Assembly (NCBI GenBank): GCA_025738555.1
Contig: JAOVFP010000009.1
Location: 2,790,001 to 2,854,000 of the forward strand
From: Cyathus striatus
Lineage: Eukaryota > Basidiomycota > Agaricomycetes > Agaricales > Nidulariaceae
Direction: 5' to 3'
DNA length: 64,000 bases
Positions 36,701 through 46,900 of this stretch are shown here, piece after piece. The position numbers and the translations under genes were made by a program. Each line of letters begins with the position of its first letter. Positions within the stretch are counted from its first letter, which is position 1. The notes beneath the pieces were generated by a model. It did not search any database. It had not been told where the DNA came from and saw nothing but the letters and a program-made list of their open reading frames with translations.

Positions 36701-38172
36701 TTCACATCTGGATGATGGGGATCCATGGTCACTGTCAGGAAATAGTCTGGAAACTTAAAGTGGCGATTGATAGCCAGTGCATCCTGACAGTTCTGCTGCA
36801 TGAATCGAGTGCTTCCTGCAAAACTGGATGGAATGATCACCCTTCTCCCAAGTTCCTCCCCTTGCACATCTGGATTAACTGCAATGGCATCCACAATTCC
36901 CTGATAGGTTTCAGCACGGATCTCTGGTTGATGACCATCAATCCAACGCAACCGACCCTGCTCAGTGCATGCCCATGTATCCACACCATACTCCTGAAAG
37001 AGCTTCTTTGTCCTGAATTGATGAAGATTTTCACCAATGCGTGGATGGATGTAGTAGCGAAAATGCTCAATTTGTGAGACATGCTTGCGCTTCCTTGTTG
37101 TGGGTGCATCCTCCTCCTCTCCTGGTTGCCTGTTAGGCACATGATCCACATTATCCACCTCATCCACACCATTATATAGAATGCCAGGCTGCCATCCAAG
37201 TTGACCACGTGGAAACAGAATTGGATAGTGAAATGGCCAATACATTGCATTCACCTCACTGATTCTCTCCAGTGCACCATCAAGGCGATGCATGATCACC
37301 TCGCGAGGTCCCTCCACCCGATCACCATCACCAAGCAGAAGAACTGCAATCTCATTTGCTGTTGGAACATTGTATCGCCGTCGGTCTGTGCCTACAGGAC
37401 GACAAATGGCAAGGCGAAAATTGTGAGCAGGGTTATTGTTCTGTATTTCCTGATAGGCCTTCCGATAGACTGATGCACCTGGATGATGACGATAGAGAAC
37501 ATCTTCCAATATTCTCATGACATTGACATCCATGTTAAGACGACGATTAGCAGGATGGCCATTAATTCGATCCTGAGGTGAAGGTGCCTCAGCTGGATCA
37601 TGAATGTAGAGCTGAGCATACTTTCTGGGAAGACCTTGGCGAGGTAGGAGTGATCCAGCAAAATGAGTAACTCGACCTCCAATTTTGAAAACATATGGAC
37701 CTCCAGCCTGGATGGAAGCATTTTTCTCAACTGCCATGGATGTCATGGCAAAGGCACAGTTGTATTGACGAATATTGTCTTGGAAATTCTTGTTTCCATC
37801 CTTTGCAAGCAGCTCTGTCAACTCTCTTGGAGATTGGCCCCATCCTGGAAGTTTAACCTTTCCAGTGAGACAGCAGCTTCCAAATTGAAGATGCTCCCTG
37901 GTTGAAGTAGTCAAACGTTCAGCCTTCCAATGCAAGGCATTACAGTCAGGGCAGACATCAGTGAATGGGCCAAGTGTGAATTTTCGCCAGTTGCGATCAA
38001 ATGGTTGGCGAGCAATAGGAATGCGAGGGGGTGGTGGAGGGGGTGGTGGAATATCTGGCACATCTACAACCATCATGTTCTGTGGAAGGAACCGAAGGTC
38101 TGGAAGTGGATCTGCAGGTATTGGATTTGGCTGAGCAATTACAGGGTTACCCCATTCAACATAGACAGGAGG
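33748..38172 (-). CDS. RepHel (HUH Rep endonuclease plus PIF1-type helicase), main exon, element 4
   Basis: Uninterrupted exon of about 1,475 codons, the best-preserved RepHel here. In order: Pro-rich start; Cys-rich region near residue 70 (VCPDCNALHWKAER, GSCCLTGKV); HUH motif near 548 (KRGLPHMHLIVF); two-Tyr motif near 688 (YIYKYIFKGHD); helicase Walker A near 1,045 (GPGGTGKTYVYNTL); Walker B (FWDEAPM); INKAQGQS; and YVGVSRVRS close to the C-terminus. It should nick and rejoin the element ends and unwind DNA during rolling-circle transposition. It begins at a splice acceptor (38,172); a 51-nt intron (38,173-38,223) joins it to the Pro-rich exon. It ends about 310 bp from the 3' terminus. 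It could serve elements 3, 5, 6 and 7 in trans if the upstream TGA is bypassed. Confidence 0.92.
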   Translation of the reverse strand, partial: PPVYVEWGNPVIAQPNPIPADPLPDLRFLPQNMMVVDVPDIPPPPPPPPRIPIARQPFDRNWRKFTLGPFTDVCPDCNALHWKAERLTTSTREHLQFGSCCLTGKVKLPGWGQSPRELTELLAKDGNKNFQDNIRQYNCAFAMTSMAVEKNASIQAGGPYVFKIGGRVTHFAGSLLPRQGLPRKYAQLYIHDPAEAPSPQDRINGHPANRRLNMDVNVMRILEDVLYRHHPGASVYRKAYQEIQNNNPAHNFRLAICRPVGTDRRRYNVPTANEIAVLLLGDGDRVEGPREVIMHRLDGALERISEVNAMYWPFHYPILFPRGQLGWQPGILYNGVDEVDNVDHVPNRQPGEEEDAPTTRKRKHVSQIEHFRYYIHPRIGENLHQFRTKKLFQEYGVDTWACTEQGRLRWIDGHQPEIRAETYQGIVDAIAVNPDVQGEELGRRVIIPSSFAGSTRFMQQNCQDALAINRHFKFPDYFLTVTMDPHHPDVKSALPEGVEAHDRPDIVVRVFRQIQQQIIRDIYQEGIFGQCVAHIHTIEYQKRGLPHMHLIVFVAPEDKLRTPEDIDSMITAELPDPDTEPELYDLILRTMIHKPCGPGSNQSCMEGGKCSKGFPKAYRDETIITDDSYSVLRRREITRFQPMTRDGTPVNNCWVVPYNQYLSWKYRCHINVECIASIKAIKYIYKYIFKGHDRATVEFSQELNEMKTFFDARYVSPCEALWRLFAFKLHEEVPNVVRLSIHLPNEQSVIYDQNAEDVQEVLERASTQDTTLTAYFKANIQYPAAREVLYQDMPNTFVWNTTERTWTVCQRGFAIGRTYFVHPNAGERFYLRTLLTVVKGAKSFADLRTVDGVVHRTFREACLALGLLQDDGEWRECLRDAAQMKTGYQLRSLFGTILRDCGPVDYVGLWNEFKEHICDDLGHIIRTHLDLADHTEEQIYDYGLYLIDKFLISSGKSLSQWIDMPLPLPTENWREREQQANNRREDQSNNPLIAVYTAYDVVEQHALGQERLATLNEEQRAAFDQIVQAIESKSGELFFLHGPGGTGKTYVYNTLCYHLRGSGKIVIVVASSGIAALLIIGGQTAHSVFKIPIDINETSMCNIARGSDLAGLIEKADAVFWDEAPMQHRHIHEAVSRTFKDLRRSDRPFGGCTVVYGGDWQQILPVVVRGNRAQIVSACLQRSDLWADITVIHLRRNMRLNVEDEDERRFAEWQLGVGHGEHTTNEEIEIPNHFKCTSNTVESLISTIYPGLSSAEGHGDEYYAERTILSSRNDDVDSLNTQILSSFPGEATSLHSADTLPDDQRYDGELLYPVEYLNTINCSGLPLAHLELKIGCPVMVLRNLSVSDGVCNGSRGVITAIRNRVLEVRLLTGDRRGSRVFIPRMKLEPSSSQVPFRFCRHQFPVRLAFAMTINKAQGQSVSHVGLDLRNGVFTHGQFYVGVSRVRSVHKMKVIWDGRSEEAVTKNIVYPEVLL

Positions 38173-38223
38173 CTGCAATAAGAATTAAATATAATGAAGG
38201 TAGGAGCATGATTTTACACATAC

Positions 38224-39812
38224 AGGAAGATTTAGTTCAATAAATTGAAATTGGCAAGGGGCAGGGAGAGCAGGGAGAGCAAGGGGAGGAGCAGGAGCAG
38301 GAGGAGGAGGAGGAGGAGGAGGAGGAGCATGAATTTGTGGAAATAGAAGATATTGTGGAGCTGGAGTGGGAGCAGGAGTGGGAGTGGGAGCAGGTGCAGG
38401 AGCAGGAGCAGGAGCAGGAGTAGGAGCCTGTTGATTGATCTGAAAGGCACGAAAAGGAGCAGGGACAGGAGTATTCCATTGAACATTTTCAGAAGCAAGA
38501 GCAATATTAGGTGCAGTTATCTTTGAGCATTATTTAAAATAGCTATCTGATACATTTAAAGAATTACATACCTGCAAGGGATTGGGATATTGGACAGGAG
38601 GGATCCATCAAAAACCTTGGTTATTGCCTGCCATGAATGGAGCATTCAGTTGCACATTTGGAATAGGAGCAGGGACAGGGGGAGGTGGAAGGATAACTTG
38701 GGGAATAGCAATGGGAGGAGGAGTGATTGGTTGTTGAATATCTGCAGCCTGTTGTACATTTTGAGGAGGAATGTTGAGGGGAGGAATAGGTTCAACAGTA
38801 ACTGGATGATCCTGATGCATATTTTGAACAGCTGGGGGAGGTGCATTGATGTGGGGAATGTTTTGTTGGGGAATAGCAGGAGGTGGTGGTGGAATATCAT
38901 CAGCCTGTTGAATATTTTGAGCTAGATGATGTTCATAAATGGTCTCAGCCACAATTGGAGGATTCCATTGTAGATTTTGATGAATCTGAGGAGCTGGATT
39001 GTGCTCCACAGGGGGCAAGGGGTTGGTAATACCCCCCTGAGCTCCACCTGTGTGCCCCCTTCCCCTTCCCCTTCCCCTTCCTCTTCCCCTTCCCCCATTG
39101 CTGCCCTGACCTTGCTGTGGACCTGGTGTATTTAATTCACCATTTCTACCCCTTCCCCTTCCAATGGGTGGAAGAAGGGGAGGAAGATTAGCATGCATTG
39201 CTCGCAAATCAGCCGGACGATAGTGATAAGCAGGTGGGACTGGTGCATTTATGGGAGGAATAATTTGTGGCAGCAAATTATTCTGAGGGGCAGCTGCAGG
39301 CAGGGGTGCATTCATGTGAGGAATAGGTTGTGGCGGAATGTTATCAACCCATTGAATAGTTTGGGGGTGATGGGGTGGCATAATTGTCTCTGCAACCATG
39401 GGAGGATTCCAATGTATAATTGGCTGATTTTCAGGAGCTGGAGTACGCTCCACAGGGAGTGGTGGATTAGTATTTCTCCCTCCCTGAGTTGTAGCTGTAC
39501 CTCTTCCCCTTCCTCGATGGTGACTTGAACCACCCCGTGTACTTGATTCACCATTTCCTCCACTCTGACCTCTTCCCCTACTCCTACCCCTTCCCCTTCC
39601 CCTGCCAATGGGTGGCACAATGGGAGGAAGGCTCACACGCCAGGCCTCCAAATCAGCAGGCAAATGATAATATGGAGGCTGAGCAAGACCATCTACAGCA
39701 GCAGGCAGAGGTTCCTGTCTATTTTCAGGGGTATCCAATGCATGTAACTCACGCTCAGCCTGCCGTGCATTTTGGCGTGCCTGCTCTGCAGCGCTGATGG
39801 GAGTTGACCTAT
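38224..39812 (-). CDS. Pro/RG-rich N-terminal exons of RepHel, element 4
   Basis: Two exons with a 51-nt intron at 38,521-38,571. The upstream exon runs from STPISAAEQARQNARQAERE through RG-rich blocks (GRGRGRGRGRG) and Pro-rich repeats to YPNPLQ at the donor. The short downstream exon ends FQFIELNLP. One in-frame TGA (38,608-38,610) follows GNNQGF, where element 2 reads LQW. Unless spliced around or read through, this separates the N-terminal arm from the enzyme. The first coding exon probably lies upstream: a phase-1 junction AT|G at a donor near 39,865 could create the start Met. Confidence 0.65.
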
Positions 39813-41076
39813 AAACAATAATCAGTACACATCCTGGTCACTTATTAAGAAGCAAAATGACATACATGGATGCCACTGAATTTGTTCTGTACCTTGTGAA
39901 TAAATAGGGCAGTTATTTGGTCCAGCTGGGCTATCCCAATGACACAAAGAAAAAAAAGGCGAAATCAGTGGGAACAGTGGTAGTTGAAAATGGAGCTACT
40001 TCCTAAAGAGGAAGGGGGGCAACTGAAAAATAGGCCACACCAATCTCCCTACACACTGTGCACAGAGAGCAGTCCCAACTCTAAAAGAGCTGTGTAGCAA
40101 CCGGCAAACACTTGTAAAGAGAGGCCAGGTAGGTAGGACTTCACTGCACTTCACCTTGGTCTGCCAATTCTCCTGCCACTGTAATGCCTGAGACGGCTGC
40201 AGCAAAAAACACAATCTCTACTTAATACACAAACAAAGAACACAGAGAAGCCAGAAAGCCAGAAAGCCAGAAAGCCAAAGTCCAGAGCCAAAAGCACAGA
40301 GCCTAGAGCCAAGAGCCAAGAGCCAAAAGTCCAAGGGTCCAGAGGTCCAGAGTACCTGTTAAAAAAAAAAAAAAACACCAAAAACTCGCAGAAATGGATG
40401 GAAAAACACTATAGAATAGTGCAGTGGCTGCCAAAAAATGCGAAATTTCAGTCAACATGAAGCAATAAAGTCCCCAAACACATACAGTAGGATGGTGAGG
40501 TGAAGAAATAAAGGGGGGAAAGTGGAGGGAGCAAATGATCCAAAAGGTAGCTGTATTTTTTTATTTTTAAAATAAAAAAAATAGCCAAAAACTTGCAGGA
40601 ATGCAAGGAATGCACTATAGAATGGTGCAAGGGCTGCCAAAAAATCCGAAAATTCAGTCAACATGAAGCAACATTGTCCCTAAACACATACAGTATGATA
40701 AAGGGGCCAGAAATCGAGGGGGGAAAGTGGGGGGAGCAAAGGAAAGGGCAGGAGCACAGCATCAGTGCAGCATTGCAGCAATGTGGCGCGGCACAGCACA
40801 TTCCGCCAAATTGCTTACTAATACTAATGTGCTTAATAATAATGTGATTGCAAGCTTTTCAAGATGCTTAGTCATTTACTTTTGCTGAACATCGTTTGCA
40901 TCCATCCATTTTCAAGATGCTTAGTCAGTTGTCATTTATTTACACGTATTATATTCACACATTGTTGAACATTGTTTTGCATTCATTTTCGATTTTGAGC
41001 CCATCAATTCCCACACAAATATTCCCATGCACCATATATACCCACTTTCCACACGCCTAGTCTCATTATATATAGA

Positions 41077-42804
41077 CAAGCTTTACACCCGTGCTCCGCT
41101 ACGGGTACGGGAGCCTGTCAGCTCCCTCCTCCGCTCCACACAGATGACAGCTTGCTGTGGGGCTGCGCCCCCCAGACCCCCTGCTTCTTCATCCCAGTTC
41201 CAAAGGCTGAGGGGCTGCGCCCCCAGACCCCCGCTTTTTTTCTTCTTGGGGGGTTGCACCCCCCAAACCCCCTGCTTACCCATGAGCCATATATCTACCC
41301 ACATATTTTATATCAACACCCGTGTTGGTTATATCAACACCCGTGTTGGTTATATCAACACCCGTGTTGGTTATATCAACACCCGTGTTGGTTATATCAA
41401 CACCCGTGTTGGTTATATCAACACCCGTGTTGGTTATATCAACACCCGTGTTGGTTATATCAACACCCGTGTTGGTTATATCAACACCCGTGTTGGTTAT
41501 ATCAACACCCGTGTTGGTTATATCAACACCCGTGTTGGTTATATCAACACCCGTGTTGGTTATATCAACACCCGTGTTGGTTATATCAACACCGTGTTGG
41601 TTATATCAACACCCGTGTTGGTTATATCAACACCCGTGTTGGTTATATCAACACCCGTGTTGGTTATATCAACACCCGTGTTGGTTATATCAACACCCGT
41701 GTTGGTTATATCAACACCCGTGTTGGTTATATCAACACCCATGTAGTTTACTCTTCACTATTTTCATTCCCTTCAACAGAATAAATCTATTTTAATCAAT
41801 ACTCCTTCTATTCATTACACTCAAATTATACACTGAGAACATTCATATATCCACCATACATTACTACAGTGCCCATCAAATTATTTATTATTTATCAATT
41901 ATAATCCTATTGTCATCCTCATATATCATATATATCACCCATATGGTATATATCAATATTCAGAAATCCCCAAATATCAACTGCTATTTATATACCTGTC
42001 TGATATATATCATATACATCACCCATGTAGTATTATCTACACCTTGACATGAATAGTATCAATGAGTTAGAGCTCCTTTGAATTTATTGCACCTGATTTA
42101 GGTTATATCATTCTGATCATTGTTGAAAAACAACAAAAACTTCACATAATCTACCATAAATTACTACACCATCCATCTAATACATCATAACTTACTAATT
42201 ATAGTTCCATTCTTATCCACATAAACATCCTCATTTAATTGTGGTATGAAACTAAAGGGGGAACACATTCCAACACAATATAATTACAGTAAACAAATCA
42301 TCACAACAGTTCAAAATCTAATAAATACACTATAAATCACTACAGCAGCCACTAAATTTCGAAATTTTAATCTTTATATAGTGCCATTATTATCCACAAA
42401 AATATACACCATTATTGTTCTGTTTAAACTCAAGAGAAGGGGGAAAGGGAATGGAACTTTGGATGTGCCAGCAGCAGAACTCCAGCCATCAATCACCCAT
42501 TGTGGCGTGCACATTCAAAGAAGCTTAGTCATTCACATCCATCCGTTTTGAGCAAGGGACCCCATCAAACCCCTCCCAAATCGTTACAGATCCATCAATC
42601 TCAACCCAAAACGGCAACACCACCAATTTCCATCCCAAAATGGCCACATTTCCATTTTCGGTAATAAATTTATATACATGGCAAGCCCCACACCTTGATT
42701 CATCGAAGAAATGGCCAAAACGCGTAATTTTCCCCCCCCAAATCCGGCCTGTCCCACGCGCCATATAAACCCAAATTCCCAGGCCTCTTCTCATTATATA
42801 TAGA
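41077..42804 (-). mobile_element. Helitron element 5, non-autonomous
   Basis: 1,728 bp: 3' module, a 20-unit minisatellite, AT-rich filler and a 5' end shared with the family. No coding capacity apart from chance frames across the minisatellite. Confidence 0.9.
41309..41748. repeat. 21-bp minisatellite, 20 units plus one degenerate, in element 5
   Basis: Units contain CAACACCCGTGTTG, a 6-bp-arm palindrome around CC that differs from element 3 by paired changes (T-A replaced by A-T in the stem). One unit near 41,591 lacks a C. The last unit (41,728-41,748) is degenerate. Confidence 0.95.
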
Positions 42805-45193
42805 CAAGCTTTACACCCGTGCTCCGCTACGGGTACGGGAGCCTGTCGGCTCCCTCCTCCGCTCCACACAGATGACAGCTTGCTGTGGGGCTGCGCCCCC
42901 CAGACCCCCTGCTTCTTAATCCCAGTCCTTTGGCTGAGGGGCTGCGCCCCCAGACCCCCGCTTTTTTTCTTCTTGGGGGGTTGCACCCCCCAAACCCCCT
43001 GCTATCCCATGAAATATATATCTACCCGTGTTGTTTATATCTACACCCATGTTGTTTATATCTACACCCGTGTTGTTTATATCTACACCCGTGTTGTTTA
43101 TATCTACACCCGTGTTGTTTATATCTACACCCGTGTTGTTTATATCTACACCCGTGTTGTTTATATCTACACCCGTGTTGTTTATATCTACACCCGTGTT
43201 GTTTATATCTACACCCGTGTTGTTTATATCTACACCCGTGTTGTTTATATCTACACCCGTGTTGTTTATATCTACACCCGTGTTGTTTATATCTACACCC
43301 ATGTTGTTTATATCTACACCCGTGTTGTTTATATCTACACCCATCATCATTTACACTTAAATTGCATCACTTATATATCTCTAACTATTTCTATCAATGA
43401 GTTAGAGCTCCTTTTAATTTATTGCAGTTTACCCATCAGAAATATATCCACCTGTGTGCTTTATATCCACACACATCCACACATAGATGCTTACTGAAGT
43501 GTAGTTCATGTGATACTAACAGTTTGGTCTTGTTTAGCTGTAGGGTACCCATTTGATCCCAGTCACCATTTGGTAAACTATGCTTTTCTTTTTCATCACA
43601 ACCAACTTTGCATTTCAGCAACCCCTTTCTTAAATTCTGCTATCAAACATGGCTTTCTGGTGAAACAAAACCAAAATACTCGAAAACCTGCTCACAAAAC
43701 AGGTCTGCAATAACATCTACTGTCTATCAATTACTCATCAATGGTCTCTAGACTCTAAGTATGCCATAGATTCAGAAACTGTCCCTCCTCAGAATATTCT
43801 ACCTGATATACACTTTCTTTCTTTCAGTGAAGCTTTGATCTTCTGTTGTTTGTTGTCCTACTCACAATCATTGCAGATCTCCCTGAAAAGGATAATCATT
43901 TGCACTTGGTTCACTTCCACCCAATGCAATCTCCATTAATCACACCACATTATTGTGCATCCACCTTCCACCATCTCCAATTCATCCACATCCCACATCC
44001 TCATGTGTCCTCTATTCTCACATATTTACACCTGTGTACTTTATATCTACACCCAAGGCAATCAATACTGAGTATCAATCAGTTAGAGCTCCTTATAATT
44101 TATTGCACCTCATTTAGATTATATCTACACACACTCATTCACATCAATCACCCATCCAGTATCAATGAATTAGAGTTCCCTTTAATTTATTGCACCTCAT
44201 TTAGATTATATCTACACACACTCATTCACATTAATCACCCATCAAGTATCAATCAGTTAGAGCTCCCTTTAATTTATTGCACCTCATTTAGGTTATATCA
44301 CCCATATTGTATATATCATATTTTATAGCCCAACAATTGCCCTGAACAACAGAGTCTTCCTGAATATTACACCTATCACCATTTACACATAAATTACATC
44401 ACAAATATATCTCAACCAATCTTCCTCAACATCATTCCCAGTGTTCACATCAATTAAACACATATTATACACTGACAACCAAATATTCTCATCATCAATT
44501 GCTGAAAATCAACTCAAACTACATATAATACACTATAAATTACTACACCATCCATCAAATACATCATAACTTATCAATTATACTCCCATTCTTATCCACA
44601 TAAATATCCTTATTTAACACATTCCAACATTCCAACACAATACAATTACAGTAAACAGCACATCACAATACCTCAAAATATAACAAATACACTATAAATC
44701 ACTACAGCAGTCACAATAATTTTCATAATACTTAAATATTTATAGTCCCAGTATATATCTACAAATATGTACTGTATTATTGTTCTGTTACAACTCAAGG
44801 GGGGAGGGGGGAAAGGGAAAGGAAGTCCCAGCAGCACAATTTCGTTGCATCAGTGCAGCCATCAATCAGCCATTGTGGCGTGCTTAGTCATTTACTTTGT
44901 TGAACAATATTTGCATCCATCTGTTTTAAGCAGAATCCCAGATCGGTACAGCAACCCATCAATCTCTAGCCAAAAAGGAAAGACGCACCGCGGCGCATCA
45001 ATTTCCTCCGAAAACAGTAAAGATGCCAAATATACATTAAAATTTTATTATTTATTATTTCCAATTATTTTCAATTTCCAACAATTTCTAAATACCGCAA
45101 TTTCCCATGAACCATCCGTGGCTATCACATTCGGCCGTTCACACGCACCATCTATACCTCAAATTCCCAGGCCTTCTCTCATTATATATAAGA
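42805..45193 (-). mobile_element. Helitron element 6, non-autonomous
   Basis: 2,389 bp: 3' module, minisatellite and a 43.7-45.1 kb filler largely shared with element 7 (for example 43,777-44,050 against 45,677-45,960). It includes repeats of an about 85-bp unit near 44,075-44,310 (AGTATCAATCAGTTAGAGCT and onward). Confidence 0.9.
43017..43350. repeat. 21-bp minisatellite, about 14 full units, in element 6
   Basis: Units contain CTACACCCGTGTTG, in which the palindrome of elements 3 and 5 has a T/T mismatch. A short first unit (19 bp) and a degenerate last unit flank it. Confidence 0.95.
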
Positions 45194-46900
45194 CAAGCTT
45201 TACACCCGTGCTCCGCTACGGGTACGGGAGCCTGTCGGCTCCCTCCTCCACTCCACACGAATGACAGCTTGCTGTGGGGCTGCGCCCCCCAGACCCCCTG
45301 CTTCTTAATCCCAGTTCAAAGGCTGAGGGGCTGCGCCCCCAGACCCCCGCTTTTTTCTCTCTTGGGGGGTTGCACCCCCCAAACCCCCTGCTAACCATTG
45401 AGGCATATATCTACCCGTGTTGTTTAAATCTACACCCGTGTTGTTTAAATCTACACCCGTGTTGTTTAAATCTACACCCGTGTTGTTTAAATCTACACCC
45501 GTGTTGTTTATTTGAATTTCAGCAACCCCTTTCTTAAATTCTGCTATCAAATGTCACTTTCTGGTGAAACAAATCCAAAATACTCGAAAACCTGCTCACA
45601 AAACAGGTCTGCAATAACACCTACTGTCTATCAATTACTCATCAATGGTCTCTAGACTCTAAGTATGCTGTACATTCAGAAACTGTCCCTCCTCAGCATA
45701 TTCTATCTGATATACACATTCTTTCTTTCAGTGAAGCTTTGATCTTCTGTTGTTTGTTGTCCTACTTACAATGATTGCAGATCTCCCTGAAAAGGATAAT
45801 CATTTGCACTTGGTTCACTTCCACCCAATGCAATCTCCATTAATCACACCACATTATTGTGCATCCACCTTCCACCATCTCCAATTCATCCACATCCCAC
45901 ATCCTCATGTGTCCTCTATTCTCACATATTTACACCTGTGTACTTTATATCTACACCCAAGGCAATCAACACTGAGTATCAATCAGTTAGAGCTCCCTTT
46001 AATTTATTACACCTCATTTAGGTTATATCACCCATGTCTTATAAATCATATTTTATAGCCCAACAATTGCCCTGAACAACAGAGTCTTTCTGAATATTAC
46101 ACCTATTGCCATTTACACATAAATTACATCACAAATATATCTCAACCAATCTTCCTCAATATCATTCCCAGTATTCACATCAATTAAACACATATTATAC
46201 ACTGACAACCAAATATTCTCATCATCAATTGCTGAAAATCAACTCAAACTACATATAATACACTATAAATTACTACACCATCCATCAAATACATCATAAC
46301 TTATCAATCATACTCCCATTCTTATCCACATAAATATCCTTATTTAATTGGAGTACCAAACTCAAAGGGGGAACACATTCCAACACATTATAATTACACT
46401 AAACAGCACATCAAAATACCTCAAAATATAACAAATACACTATAAATCACTACAGCAATCACAATAATTTTCATAATACTTAAATATTTATAGTCTCAGT
46501 ATATATCTACAAATATATGCTGTATTATTGTCCTCTTACAACTCAAGGGGGGAGGGAGGAAAGGGAAAGGAAGTCCCAGCAGCACAATTTCGTTGCATCA
46601 GTGCAGCCATCAATCAGCCATTGTGGCGTGCTTAGTCATTTACTTTGTTGAACATGGTTTGTATCCATCCGTTTATAAATCTCAACTAAAAATGGCAAGA
46701 CCCTTGCGGGCGCATCAATTCCAACCCAAAACTGCAAGTTTCCCTTCCAAGACACAAACCTAAACATCGCAAGTTTCCCACGACAAATGCGGATATCGGA
46801 AACGGCCCTTCACACGCACCATTCGCAGCTTATCCCCAATTTGCGTTCCCACGCTTACATCTATATCCACTTTCCCAGGCCTTCTCTCATTATATATAGA
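45194..46900 (-). mobile_element. Helitron element 7, non-autonomous, rightmost
   Basis: 1,707 bp with the 3' module, a four-unit minisatellite and filler close to element 6. Its 5' terminus at 46,900 is followed by T and a short TAGA microsatellite, which are host sequence, so this end fixes the right border of the array. Confidence 0.9.
45406..45508. repeat. 21-bp minisatellite, four units plus one short, in element 7
   Basis: Units carry TAAATC in place of TATATC but the same CTACACCCGTGTTG core as element 6. The first unit is 19 bp. Confidence 0.95.

Larger units (their letters stand above)
33439..41076 (-). mobile_element. Helitron element 4, most intact autonomous copy
   Basis: 7,638 bp with exact junctions to elements 3 and 5. 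The RepHel main exon is uninterrupted. The 5' region has two copies of the about 110-bp repeat (near 40,380 and 40,590). A single TGA in the Pro-rich exon is the only break seen. Confidence 0.9.
16734..46900 (-). mobile_element. head-to-tail array of seven Helitrons
   Basis: Seven elements, all read on the minus strand, abut exactly. Each begins TC (TCTATATATAATGAGA in most) and ends GTGTAA[A/G]GCTTG, with a hairpin 11 nt before the end. Boundaries in plus coordinates are 16734-23491, 23492-31299, 31300-33438, 33439-41076, 41077-42804, 42805-45193 and 45194-46900. The base left of the array is A and the base right of it is T, so the whole block sits in one AT dinucleotide, the known Helitron target. 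Elements 1, 2 and 4 carry RepHel genes; 3, 5, 6 and 7 are non-autonomous with minisatellites. Confidence 0.9.

Noticed and set aside
31531..43350. CRISPR-like array
   Set aside because: The repeats are directly abutting with no unique spacers, and the sequence is eukaryotic Helitron DNA.
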